Of a DNA stretch of 64,000 bases, positions 21,780-31,184 are shown piece by piece. The position numbers were made by a program, and so were the translations under genes. Position 1 is the stretch's first letter. Every line of letters begins with the position of its first letter. The notes under the pieces were generated by a model, which made no database searches, was not told the origin of the DNA, and was given only the letters and a program-made list of their open reading frames with translations. Location of the stretch: NCBI GenBank assembly GCA_009823505.1, contig VZQC01013995.1, positions 1,228,974 to 1,292,973 on the forward strand, given 5' to 3'. This DNA comes from Rhizomys pruinosus. Taxonomy: Eukaryota > Chordata > Mammalia > Rodentia > Spalacidae.

Positions 21780-22795
21780 TTCTTTTTTTTTTTTTCTATT
21801 ACTTCTTTATTTTTTTTTCATTTTTTAACAATAAGTAATAGTTTATGAGTAAAAGCATCCTTCATGTAAAACTAATTTGCAAGCAGTTGTGCCCAAACCC
21901 ACACAGCCCATGGGTCCCACCAGCCAGCTGGGGGGCTTGTATTTTCAATCAAGTTGATCAAATGAGTGTCCAGACTATCTTGCTGTAGTTTCACCACTCA
22001 CCCCAATCACAGCCCTTACATTCTACCATGCCCCCTCTTCTGCAGATTGTTCCCTAGGCTTAGAGAAGGGGCACAGGTGGATGAGAAGCAAAACAGTCTA
22101 CTTTCTCTGGAGCTGTTGTCTTGGACTCTGGTCAATTCTGGCTGTTTCCTTTCATGGGCTGACAGTTTGTCCACGAATAACCTTTTAATCCTGCTAATGA
22201 AGCACAAGCAATTAGATATATAGGTATTTAAACAGTACTAATTGTTATGGTAGGTTACTTTTGTATAGACACAGATGTTTGGATGGTATGTTAATCCAGG
22301 AATTACATTTTTCTGTAAAATATGACAGGGTCTTACTGTGGCTTATAACATCTCCTAACCGCTAGAGGATGTAAGATTGTGGCATCAGCCATGGGTTATT
22401 CTTCCAAGGAGATAGCTAATAACCAATTAGATTTGGGATATACAGGCATATGGCTGCCACTGCTGCACAGTATTTCCAGGCAGATGAGGTGTATCTGATG
22501 CTGATGGAGGAGTCTTGCTTGACTCAAGCAGACCTATATTTGCTTTATTGGTCTAGTGGTATTTGGTAACATTCTCTGGTATTCCAGAGACCAACTGGGC
22601 ACTTGCAAGTGTGGTCTCAATACATCTTTCCCATGCTTACATCAGGTCTTTGACAGCAGGAACTTATTACCTCTCTTCTTGCTGGTATCCCAGTTTACAG
22701 GCAAGAAGCCTTTACCTTTTGGGGGGTGGGGGCTTGTATCCCCTGGCCAATATCTCCTTGGTAGAATAATTGATTGCTGATGTCAGAGCTCTCCT
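21780..22795 (-). mobile_element. 1-kb dispersed module, copy C
   Basis: Reverse copy, nearly full length. It shares with copy B the sense-strand 5' terminus (ctctgacatcagcaa) and the blocks cctctag.ggttaggagatg and gtagaataattgattgctga. Its 3' end is tail type 1 (ttaacaataagtaatagttt on this strand, then T-rich), not the L1-derived tail of copy B. Sequence upstream of the 5' end differs from that at copy B, which supports a true element boundary there. I found no clear target-site duplication. Confidence 0.8.
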
Positions 22796-23640
22796 GTATT
22801 AATTATTTTGCTTAAGTGCACAGCTTAAGGAGACTTTAGTATTTTATTTGGTTCTGAATAGATAATAATCCTTTTCACAGTTCCTGTGTCTATTAGTCAA
22901 TTAAAGAAGGCAGTTTTACCAGTTTTATAAGAGATTACCTCTATAACAGTTGGCTCCAATTTACAGTTAGAGAATGACCTCATCATCATATTCCTCCTTG
23001 TTTTATGGAGGGGAGGTAAGAGAGTCTCTCGTATTAAAACTTTGCGGCAACTAGAAAGTAAGTTTCATTAGGACTCATTATAAATAGTTGTTATAGGTAG
23101 GATCCACAGAGGGGTTTGATGTCTGTAGCTTTCTGAGGCTTTTCTTCCTTTCAATGTTCAGACAGGCCAACCTTTCTGCTGGCACTTCCTGGTACATCCT
23201 ACACAATGCAAAGCTGTATCTTTTCTTTCTCAGCCATTAAGTTGGTGACATTTTGACCTGTTGGAACATACAAATCTTTTCCGTAGTTACTTTTAAGATT
23301 TGAATTGCAAAGTTTTTGACAAAAAGTTTTCATATCTATCTGTATCCCCCTTTTTTATTTTAGGTTTTTGTTTTTTGACCCATGAGTCTCAAAAAGGCAG
23401 TTGTATTACACATACCTATAGGCAGGAATCAAGGCGCTGATTTCATCAAATTCACCCAAGCTGTTTTGGGTGACTGTATGTGGTTAACTTGGGAAGCAAA
23501 CTTAATTTTTTAAGTTAAATCATCCCACAGGTAAAAGAGAATGCTACAAGATGATACTGTACAACAGAAAAATTATAGAGAACATTTGTATGTGCCAATT
23601 CCAAAGTTATTTTTATACAGATTTTAAGTAAAACAAATGT
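22796..23640. other. No recognised feature
   Basis: About 840 bases with no assigned repeat. It could be part of an old retroviral or L1 sequence, but I see no motif that settles it. Confidence 0.35.
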
Positions 23641-24098
23641 GGACAATTTATATTTCCAATTTACTCAGGTGCATTACCGTTTTTATCAGAACCTTTAAAC
23701 CAATGTTGTTTAATATACACATATTTACTTTTACTAAGTCCTAAAACACCATATAACCTGTAGACAGAGTCTGGGCAAAATTGGATACTTGTTGAACTCA
23801 CGTCAATTAAATATGCATTAATCGAATATACACACGTGTCCCTCTCCTGCCCCTCCCACACCTCCTGATTCACCATTTCAGTCAGTTTTCTGATGCAGTC
23901 TTTCTGTTATTGTTCTTTTAATATGCATCCCTCTCCACAAGAAATATTTACTACTGGGTTATTGGCACTAGCATCCACAGATGAGGGATACCATTCATTG
24001 TTTGTTTTTCTGAGATTGTGTTACTTCACTTAATATAATATCTTACAGCTCCATCCATTTACCTGAAAAGTTCATGATGTTGTCTTTCTTTACCACTG
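23641..24098 (-). mobile_element. L1 3' end, reverse
   Basis: It covers the end of ORF2 (tctttctttaccactgcata on this strand) and a 3' UTR (tttctgatgcagtctttctg, ttaatatgcatccctctcca). This is the same subfamily as the large L1 at 12745-18552. The UTR continues further here than in that element. Confidence 0.8.
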
Positions 24099-24104
24099 CA
24101 TAGA

Positions 24105-24665
24105 ACATTTCTGTTCAAAGTTCTGAGAATAAGCGGCTGTGAGTGCTCGCCAATATGTGGGACATCTATATCAATCAGCCCATCTATCTCTGACAAGACT
24201 CAAGGAACATTATGAAAGAGGGGAGTGAAAGAATATTAAGGACCAGAAAATGGGGAGGAGTGCTATGAAATACTGTCCACTGGACATGACATGGCTGCTC
24301 CACACATGAACTCAGAGCAGTCGTGCTTACCCAAACAAGACCTTCATAAGATCAAAACAGTTAAGAATCTAGCACAGAGGGATGAGGGGGTCCTGAAGTC
24401 CCACCCCTAGATGAAGGGCTATTGGAAGTTGGTGTCTGCTATGGGAGGGAGAGTGAGTTTTCTTTAGGACTGTGGCCATTGGAAAGTTCTCATGCCCATG
24501 AACATACAGGCAGCATTAATTGAACACAGTGGTTTAAAAAGTAAATAAAGAAGGATGACATGAAGTTGGGATGGAGATGTGATGTGTGGTCCCAGGGGGA
24601 ATTTGAGAGCCAATATTTAGGGGAGGGGGGGAATATGATCAATATACAGTTATATGTATGAAATT
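24105..24665 (+). mobile_element. Old (Lx-type) L1 3'-UTR
   Basis: Blocks such as gaggagtgctatgaaatact, ccccacccctaga-like cccacccctagatgaag, gaagttgggatggagatgtg and the ending tatgaaattttcaaataa match what I know of Lx-family L1 3' UTRs in muroid rodents. It belongs to a different L1 lineage from the reverse piece just before it. Confidence 0.6.
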
Positions 24666-24681
24666 TTCAAATAATTTTTTA

Positions 24682-24845
24682 TTTTATTTTATTTTATTGG
24701 CCTTTTTGAGACAGGGTCTCCCTTTTTAGTCCTGGCTGGACTGGAGCTCACTCTGCAGAGCAGGCTGGCTTTGAACACACAGAGAGCCTCCTGCTTCTCC
24801 CTCCCGAGTGCTGGGGGTTAAAAGTGTGCATCACCACGGCCAGCC
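24682..24845 (-). mobile_element. B1 SINE with TSD
   Basis: Reverse B1 with an ATTTT-rich tail at left and accacggccag at right. It is flanked by TTCAAATAATTTTTTA (24666-24681) and TTCAAAGAATTTTTTA (24846-24861), one mismatch in 16. It entered the tail of the preceding L1 UTR. Confidence 0.93.
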
Positions 24846-24861
24846 TTCAAAGAATTTTTTA

Positions 24862-25307
24862 AATAAGAAACAACCACACAGTGAGAATGGCATTGCATAT
24901 ACCCCTCAGACAGCCTATAGGCTTGGGAGCAATCCCAGCACATCTCCAGCAAGAAAATAGTGAGCTCACCACACCTGCAAAGAGCTGGACTTTTCCCACA
25001 GTCTCATTGAGTGAACACACCAAGCTTTAGATGAGAAAAAGGCAAGTATCAAGATGAACACTCATAGTTTTAAAATTCATGCATTTAAACTTTTGAAATC
25101 CTGAGCAGAATTCCAGTCACACTATGCCTAATTTTCAACAAATAGCAACAGAAATAAATGTGTGTTCTATCCCTCCTCCCCCTCCAGAAGAAAGAAAAAC
25201 ACCAGAACCATTAATAAACTGAGAAAATGACTTGAGAGGGTCTGCTGCTTTGAGAGAACATCCATTGTTTAAACTTTAACTATATAATTCCATTAATTTA
25301 CCTTTTC
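24862..25307. other. No recognised feature
   Basis: About 450 bases without an assigned repeat or gene. Confidence 0.4.
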
Positions 25308-25455
25308 CTGGTCATTTTGAGGCAGGGTCTCCCTATTGCCTCACCTGGCCTGGAACTCACTATGTAGACCAGGCTGACCTTGAACTCACAGAGATCCACC
25401 TGTCTCTGCTTCCTAAGTGCTAAGATTAAAGATGTGTGCCACCGTGCCTGGCCTT
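25308..25455 (-). mobile_element. B1 SINE
   Basis: Reverse B1: gaggcagggtctccctattg, cctggaactcactatgtaga, ccgtgcctggcc. A short imperfect site duplication (ttaatttacct / ttaattttcct) flanks it. Confidence 0.9.
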
Positions 25456-25733
25456 AATTTTCCTGTTTTCAATGCATTTGTCTTGTAGGGAAATCTTCAC
25501 ATTCATATTTGCACACTTGATAAGCTAAATAATAAATTAAAATACTACATGGAAAAATCCTACCCTCCTGTAGACTGGTTATAATCCATTTCTTGGGCAT
25601 TTAACTCCCTAATAGGTGTTTGTTCATATGTAGCAATAAGAAAGATTGCAATTCCCCCTCCTTTTGTGATGTTCTTTCTCAGTACAGATCCAAATATATT
25701 TGTTGTATATATTTATAAGATTACATTACTTAT

Positions 25734-25976
25734 GGGCTTGAGAGATGGCCTAGCGGTTAAGAGCACCGACCGCTCTTACAGAGGACCCGGGTTCGATCCC
25801 CAGCACCCACATGGCGGCCGAGAACCGTCTGAAACTCCAATTCCAGGAGGACTCCAGTTCCAGGGGAATCCAACACCCTCTTCTGACCTCTGCGGCATTG
25901 CACGACACGGGTGCACAGACTTGCATGCAGACAGTACATTCATACGCATACAGAAAAAATTAAATTAATAATAAAA
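25734..25976 (+). mobile_element. Young B2 SINE with perfect 17-bp TSD
   Basis: A full-length B2. The tRNA-like pol III A box lies in gatggcctagcggttaagag and the B box is an exact GGTTCGATCC. The tail is A-rich. The duplication AAGATTACATTACTTAT is identical at 25717-25733 and 25977-25993. Intact boxes and a perfect duplication indicate a recent insertion. A short internal duplication (ccaattccaggagga / ccagttccaggggaa) is shared by several local B2s and defines their type. Confidence 0.96.
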
Positions 25977-25993
25977 AAGATTACATTACTTAT

Positions 25994-26396
25994 TAAGTAA
26001 ACACAATTCAAGTATTGGATTAGTGTTTCCAGTCATCATTTTTAAAGCTCTTCATAGCCCGAGTGAAGAACTGACTAGGAAGGTCATTCTTCCATAAAAG
26101 ATATTTCTATGATGTTACAAAGACCTCTGTAGTATCATACATAGCATTCAGTACAGATTACTGCTCAACAAATTTTATTGAGCAAACTAAGCATCTCTTC
26201 TTGGGTTTTGGGCCATCAAAGGTAAGAAATAAGAAAAAGTGACAGGAAACATAAAAAAAAGATGATGTAGTTATACTGACAGCAAACAAAGCAGATTTTG
26301 TTAAGACAAAGTAGAATTTAACTTTTCACTAGAGATAAAGGAGACATTTTATCACGAAGACAAAAAGTCCTTGTAATTGGAGTTTGCTTTGCTTTC
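25994..26396. other. No recognised feature
   Basis: About 400 bases of AT-rich DNA with no assigned repeat or gene. Confidence 0.4.
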
Positions 26397-26475
26397 CAGT
26401 GTTTAAGATCAAACTTAGGACCAGATTCATGTCAGGCAAGTGCTTTACCACTGATCTTTACTTTACCCCAGCCTT
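26397..26475 (-). mobile_element. ID-type SINE, diverged
   Basis: The reverse of a BC1/ID head: aggaccagattcatgtcagg, then caagtgctttaccactgatc and taccccagcc. ID elements derive from the BC1 RNA gene. Confidence 0.65.
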
Positions 26476-26850
26476 CTTGTTCATGCATATATGTATATGT
26501 AGTTTATTTGCATGCATACATGCCTGTGTGTTTGCACATATATAGGTGCACATGTATGTGTATAGAAGCCTGAGGTTGATGTAGGAGTTTTCCTTCCCTG
26601 CTCTCTACTTTATATATTCTGGGAGATCTCTTGCCCAACCTGAAGGTTACAATTTCAGCCAGTCTGGCTATTCAGCTTGTCCAGAGATTCCTTATTTCCA
26701 CCTTCTATGACCTTGGATTATAGACAGGCCACCGTGACTACCTACCACATTTTATGTAGGTTTTAGGGATGTGAATTCCAGGCCTCATGCTTGCAAGGCC
26801 AGGGTTTACAAACTAGGCCTCTCCAGTCCCATCCCCAGCCTTAGAAATCA
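26476..26850 (-). mobile_element. B4-type SINE, diverged
   Basis: Reverse element with a purine/pyrimidine-alternating tail at left (catgcatacatgcctgtgtg). The B1-related part is in the middle and the tRNA-like head at right (ccaggcctcatgcttgcaag, cctctccagtcccatcccca). Confidence 0.6.
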
Positions 26851-27028
26851 TACTAATCCTAAATGTATATCCATCTAATCACAGAATTTTTAAGAAAAAA
26901 AATTAACGAACTAAAAGGAAGTGTACTAAATCACATAATTAGAATTGGACATTTTAGCATACATATTTTAGTAGTGGACATAACTAGATTAAAAGCAAGC
27001 AGAGAAAATGCAGAGGGTCTGGAAAATC

Positions 27029-27116
27029 CTCAGTGAGTGTGCTTCTCAACATAGCATCTGAGTCTATTTGGGCTCAGTGAGTGCATTTCTGAGCATAGCA
27101 ACTGAGTCTATTTGGG
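27029..27116. repeat. 44-bp tandem duplication
   Basis: Two units (27029-27072 and 27073-27116) share ctcagtgagtg and gagtctatttggg with a few differences between them. Confidence 0.88.
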
Positions 27117-27540
27117 CTGCCACAAGATAATAGCTTAGACTGTGTAACTTACATGCAATAAAATTTTATTGTTCAGAGTTCTGGAAACCAGGGATTCCAA
27201 AATCAGCAAATGTAGTATATAGTGAGAGTCTTCTGTTTCACAGATAGTGCCAACTTTCTGTGTCTTCATGAGGCAGAAGGGCTCCTTCACGCCTTTTTAT
27301 GAGTATTGCAGCAATCAAACAGGTTTAGCTTTCATGATTTTAATTATCTCCCAACAGCCTAACCTTCCCATCACCTTGGTGATTACATTTCAGTATATGA
27401 ATGTTGGAGGAAGAGAAAAACAGATCATAGCACATAATGTAACTAATGGTTGAAAAACACTATACATCAAAATAGCAAAATATACATTTAAAAATTGTAT
27501 GTGAATAACAGTTACAGAGGTCAGAGTAGTAGTAAAAAAT
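27117..27540. other. Possible old mammalian interspersed repeat
   Basis: The block aatctcccaacagcc-like tctcccaacagcctaacctt, then catcaccttggtgattacat and cagtatatgaatgttggagg, resembles an old mammalian repeat. I cannot name the family with confidence. Confidence 0.3.
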
Positions 27541-27550
27541 ACCCACTGTG

Positions 27551-27694
27551 CTGTATGTTGGTGAGATGGCTCAACTAGTTAACAGACTTATGGGCACCCC
27601 AAAGGGCTTGTATGCAAACCACAATGGGTAGGGAGAACCAACTCATGAAAGTTGTGCTCTGACCTCTGCATGTAGTCTGTGACACATGCACTTG

Positions 27695-27726
<32 letters not shown>
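27551..27726 (+). mobile_element. B3-like SINE with (CA)n tail
   Basis: The head is ttggtgagatggctcaacta, the middle agggagaaccaactcatgaa and gctctgacctctgcatgtag, and the end a CA tract (27695-27726). Confidence 0.75.
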
Positions 27727-27727
<1 letters not shown>

Positions 27728-27828
27728 TGCATGCTGATAATAATAATTTCTTACTGTTTACAAATAAAAGTCCCAATCAAGATGGCTTCACAGGTGAATC
27801 CCAGCAAGCATTTAAAAGAAAACGTATA

Positions 27829-27982
27829 GCCAGGTGTGATGGTGTGCACCTTTAATCCCAGCACTCGGGAGGTAGAAGTAGGCAGATCTCTGTGAGTTCA
27901 AGGCCAGCCTGGTCTACAGAGCAAGCTCCAGGACAGCTGGTACTAAAAGGGAGACCCTGCCTCAGAAATACCAAAAAAAGAA
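27829..27982 (+). mobile_element. B1 SINE with perfect 15-bp TSD
   Basis: Forward B1 flanked by AAAAGAAAACGTATA at 27814-27828 and 27983-27997 without mismatch. The body is typical (tttaatcccagcactcggga, aggccagcctggtctacaga). Confidence 0.96.
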
Positions 27983-28117
27983 AAAAGAAAACGTATAATG
28001 ATCATTTTCAATGTCTTTAAATGAATAGAAGTAAAGAAAATAATTTCTAATTCATTTTATGAGGCTATTACACTGATGCCCAAATGAAGAAAACACCTAA
28101 TAAGAAACTACAGAACA

Positions 28118-28340
28118 GAGCTGGGGAAATGGCTAAAGCTCAGGGGTTAAGAGCACTTGGGCTTCCAGAAGACAGAAGCTCAGTTCCTAGCAACCACATA
28201 AGGCAGCTCAAAACAGACTGTAACTCCAACTTCTAGACGATATGCTGCCTCTGGTCACCATGAGCACCTGCGTCTATCTGCATAGAGACACAAACATACA
28301 CATATAACTCAAAAAATAAAATCTTAAACAAATAAAAAGA
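28118..28340 (+). mobile_element. B2 SINE, diverged
   Basis: Forward B2: gagctggggaaatggctaaa, aggggttaagagcacttggg, agttcctagcaaccacataa, and an A-rich end. It has an insertion in the A-box region (aaagctcagg). Confidence 0.8.
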
Positions 28341-28898
28341 AGCAAAAGAAACAGCAGAAGAATATCTCTTATGAGTATAGACGCAAAAATCCTCAATAAA
28401 ATATCAGCAACTGTATCCAACAATGCTTGAATTCAGTAACACACCATGATCAAATGGGATTTAGATCAATAATGAAAGTTTTGTTTTGTATTTGAAAATC
28501 AATTAATATATAACTCTATTATTAGAATAAAAATAAATGTATCATGGAATCATCTCAATAAATGCTGAAAAATATTTGATAGGATCCAACATCCCTTTGT
28601 GACTAAATAACACTAAAAATAAAAGGAAAGGAAACTTCTACTTTGGTAATAAGCATTTACAAAAAACCATGGTTAATACTGCATATAAATGAAGTCTTAT
28701 TTCTTCCTGCCATGAGGAATAATTTAAGAATAGTACCTCTTGGCCATTTTAGTCAGTGTTGTAGAAAGATTTGACAATAAGTACAATAAAGCCATCCAGA
28801 TTGTAAAGGAAGAAATAAAACTATTTATGCACAGATGACATGATATGAAATGTATAAAATCTTAAGTAATAATTATTAAAAATTACTACAACTAGCTA

Positions 28899-29280
28899 TG
28901 ACCCGTCCAGCAGGTCAGTCAACAGGGGTCTGGAAGAGAACGAGTGAGGGGAAGGGACATGAGATGCAAGGAATGGAGACAAGACAGGTTCTGATCAAGT
29001 CTCGTTTACTGCAGGTTCATACACAGAATATAAAGGGTAGGCGTAATAGGAAGTGTTTGCAACAATGTTGCGTAAAGGAACAAACATGCTGATACAGATC
29101 ATTGGGATTAGTCAACACTAGGGTTGAAGGAACATCCTGTTTACAGAACATTTCATGGTTAAAGTTAAACTGACTTCCCTACAGCTGACAGACTGACCTT
29201 GAGAGGGGGCCCAATGGAAAATTACTACTTTGGCTGAGTAGAAGAAGCCAGATACCTGACATGGTCTAGGGTCCCCCAAA
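28899..29280 (-). mobile_element. Solo LTR of an endogenous retrovirus (class II-like)
   Basis: A 382-bp block in reverse orientation, ending in CA on its sense strand and starting TTTGGGGGACC where TGTGGGGGACC would be expected. It is flanked by a perfect 6-bp duplication TAGCTA (28893-28898 and 29281-29286). A TATA-like site (tttatattc in the sense direction) and a U5-like run (gtctccattccttgcatctc) are visible. The 6-bp duplication fits class II (IAP/MYSERV-like) elements. No internal viral genes are present, so this is the remnant left by LTR-LTR recombination. Confidence 0.8.
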
Positions 29281-29286
29281 TAGCTA

Positions 29287-29426
29287 GGCATGGTGTGTAT
29301 ACCTTTAATCCCAACACTCAGGAGGGAGGGAGGCAGATTTCTGTGAGTTCAAGGCCAGCCTGGTCTACATAGCTAGAACCAGGCCAGCTGGGACTCCAGG
29401 GAGACCCTGTCTGAAAAAGACCAAAT
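29287..29426 (+). mobile_element. B1 SINE split at its 5' end by the LTR
   Basis: Forward B1 whose first bases (GCTA) lie left of the LTR at 28895-28898. Its own duplication is AAAATTACTACAACTA (28879-28894) against AAAATTACTAAAACTA (29427-29442), one mismatch in 16. The LTR therefore landed across the junction of the B1 and its duplication. Confidence 0.9.
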
Positions 29427-29620
29427 AAAATTACTAAAACTAATAAATGAGTTGAGCAAGTTGGCAGGATACATATTAATTTAGAAAAATAAATTGTTTG
29501 TCTAGACACTTGCAATGAAGTGTAATTAAGACATAATACCATTTCAAATAACATCAAAACAATAAAATAGTATAAAAAAGGAAGAGCAAAGCATGTAGTC
29601 TGAAAATAAAAATCATTACT

Positions 29621-29773
29621 GAAGCCAGGTGTGGTGATGCACGCCTTTAATCCTAGCACTCGGGAGGCAGAGGCAGGTGGATTTTTGTGAGTTCAAGGCC
29701 AGCCTGGTCTACAGAGCGAGTTCTAGGACAGCTGGGGCTACAGGGAGACCCTGTCTTGAAAAGACCAAAAAGT
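29621..29773 (+). mobile_element. B1 SINE
   Basis: Forward B1 (agccaggtgtggtgatgcac ... gagaccctgtcttgaaaaga) flanked by AATCATTACT and AATCATTATT (29611-29620, 29774-29783). It sits inside the ancient L1. Confidence 0.93.
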
Positions 29774-29874
29774 AATCATTATTAAAAGAAAGTAAGATCT
29801 AAACAAAATGCAAAAGACATTCTCACATTTGTAGATCAGAAAGTCTAAAGAATTAATTTGGATAATGTTCCCCA

Positions 29875-29879
<5 letters not shown>

Positions 29880-29920
<41 letters not shown>
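29880..29920. repeat. (CA)n microsatellite
   Basis: About 20 CA units without a flanking SINE, lying inside old L1 sequence. Confidence 0.97.
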
Positions 29921-29922
<2 letters not shown>

Positions 29923-30384
29923 ATTCATACAAAACTATCAAATTCTAATGGAAATTTGAAGGATCCAAAATAACTAAAACAATCTTGAAAAGAGAAAGAA
30001 CAAAATTGGATGACACATACTTCCTAATTTCATAGGTCATTACAAAGCAACAGTAATCAAGAAAGTGTAGTGCCAACATAAATATAAGTGTGGATCACTG
30101 AAACAGAATTGAGTCCAGAAATAAAACAACATTCGTCGCCAACTGATTTTTAGCTAAGGGCCAAGATCATTTGACAGGAAAAAGAATAGTCCTTTCAACA
30201 ATTAGTGCTGACATCACTGGTTATCCATATGTAAAATACAGACTTAGATTCAGACCTTATACCATATGAAAAATTAAGTTGAAATGAGTGAAATAACTAA
30301 CGGTTAAAAACAAAACCAGACCTCTTAGAATAGAAATCATAAAGGTAAATCTTCATAAGCAAGGATCAAGCAATGGTCTCCCTC

Positions 30385-30698
30385 TTCTTTTTTTTTAATT
30401 TATTTTTTTATTTTTAAGGGATTCTACAATATAATGACACAGTTGTTTGCAGATAACATTGATGTTACTCAGTATGTCATACAATTAGGTAATTGGTGCA
30501 TTTTGCAAGTATCTATGTCCAAATTTTGAACAACCCAAGGTTCCCATAGTCCAGTTGGAGAAGCTTGTATGCACAGGCATGTTGATCAATCAGGAGTCCA
30601 GACTATATTCCTGTAGTCTCATGATTCACTCCTATCTCTCCACAGCCCTTACAATCTACCACGCCTCCTCTTCCGCAGTTTGTTCCCTGGGCTTCCCT
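30385..30698 (-). mobile_element. 1-kb dispersed module, copy D (5'-truncated)
   Basis: Reverse copy almost identical to the 3' third of copy B, including the L1-derived terminal block (ttaagggattctacaatata on this strand). It stops at gttccctgggctt. Old L1 ORF2 sequence resumes on the other side, so it inserted into that L1. Confidence 0.85.
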
Positions 30699-30777
30699 CT
30701 TGTTAGGTATAACACCAAAAATACAAATAAGAAAAAATAAGATAAATTAAAGTTTCATCAACATTTAAAACTTTCTT

Positions 30778-30955
30778 GGGGCTAAAGGGATGGTTTTGAA
30801 GTTACAAGTACTTGCTGTTCTTTCAGAAGATCCAGATTCAGTTTCTGGCACCCACATGGTGGCTAACAACTGTTCATAACTCCAGCTCCTAGGGATCTTG
30901 TGACCTCCACCGGCATTGCAGGCACATACATACATAGATAATATTTTTTTTAATT
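30778..30955 (+). mobile_element. B2 SINE, diverged
   Basis: Forward B2: ggggctaaagggatggtttt, gaagatccagattcagtttc, tggcacccacatggtggcta. Imperfect duplicates aaaactttctt and aaaaccctctt flank it. It lies within the ancient L1. Confidence 0.8.
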
Positions 30956-31184
30956 TTAAAACCCTCTTATTTCAAAGGACCCTATCAAGAATATCAAATG
31001 GTAACATATAGAGTTGGAGAATATATTTTTAATTATATGCGAAATAAAGGTCTGAATCAAGACCATATAAAGGATACTTGCAACTTAAAAGAGACAAATA
31101 ATTGAAGTTAAACCAAGCAATGGGATAGAGTAAACAGTTGTTTATGGCATAAAATAATTTTAGTACATTTAAAAAGACTAAAAT

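Larger units (their letters stand above)
28365..31180 (+). mobile_element. Ancient L1 ORF2 remains, interrupted
   Basis: Segments at 28365-28878, 29443-29610, 29784-30384, 30699-30777 and 30956-31180 follow L1 ORF2 in order. They begin with acgcaaaaatcctcaataaa (RT, before motif A), then the FADD region (gatgacatgatatg at about 28836). Next come gttggcaggatacatattaa, aaatattaa-rich thumb sequence, caaagcaacagtaatcaag, and finally the C-terminal block near 31010-31120. All frames are badly broken. Younger elements have landed between the pieces. Confidence 0.75.

Noticed and set aside
23641..24665. Reverse L1 end followed by forward L1 end as a third twin-priming case
   Set aside because: The two parts belong to different L1 lineages (one like 12745-18552, one Lx-like) and overlap in the wrong parts of the 3' UTR, so two separate insertions are more likely.
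25734..25810. tRNA gene, suggested by good A and B boxes
   Set aside because: The boxes belong to the tRNA-derived head of a B2 SINE. No cloverleaf with a proper acceptor stem can be drawn.
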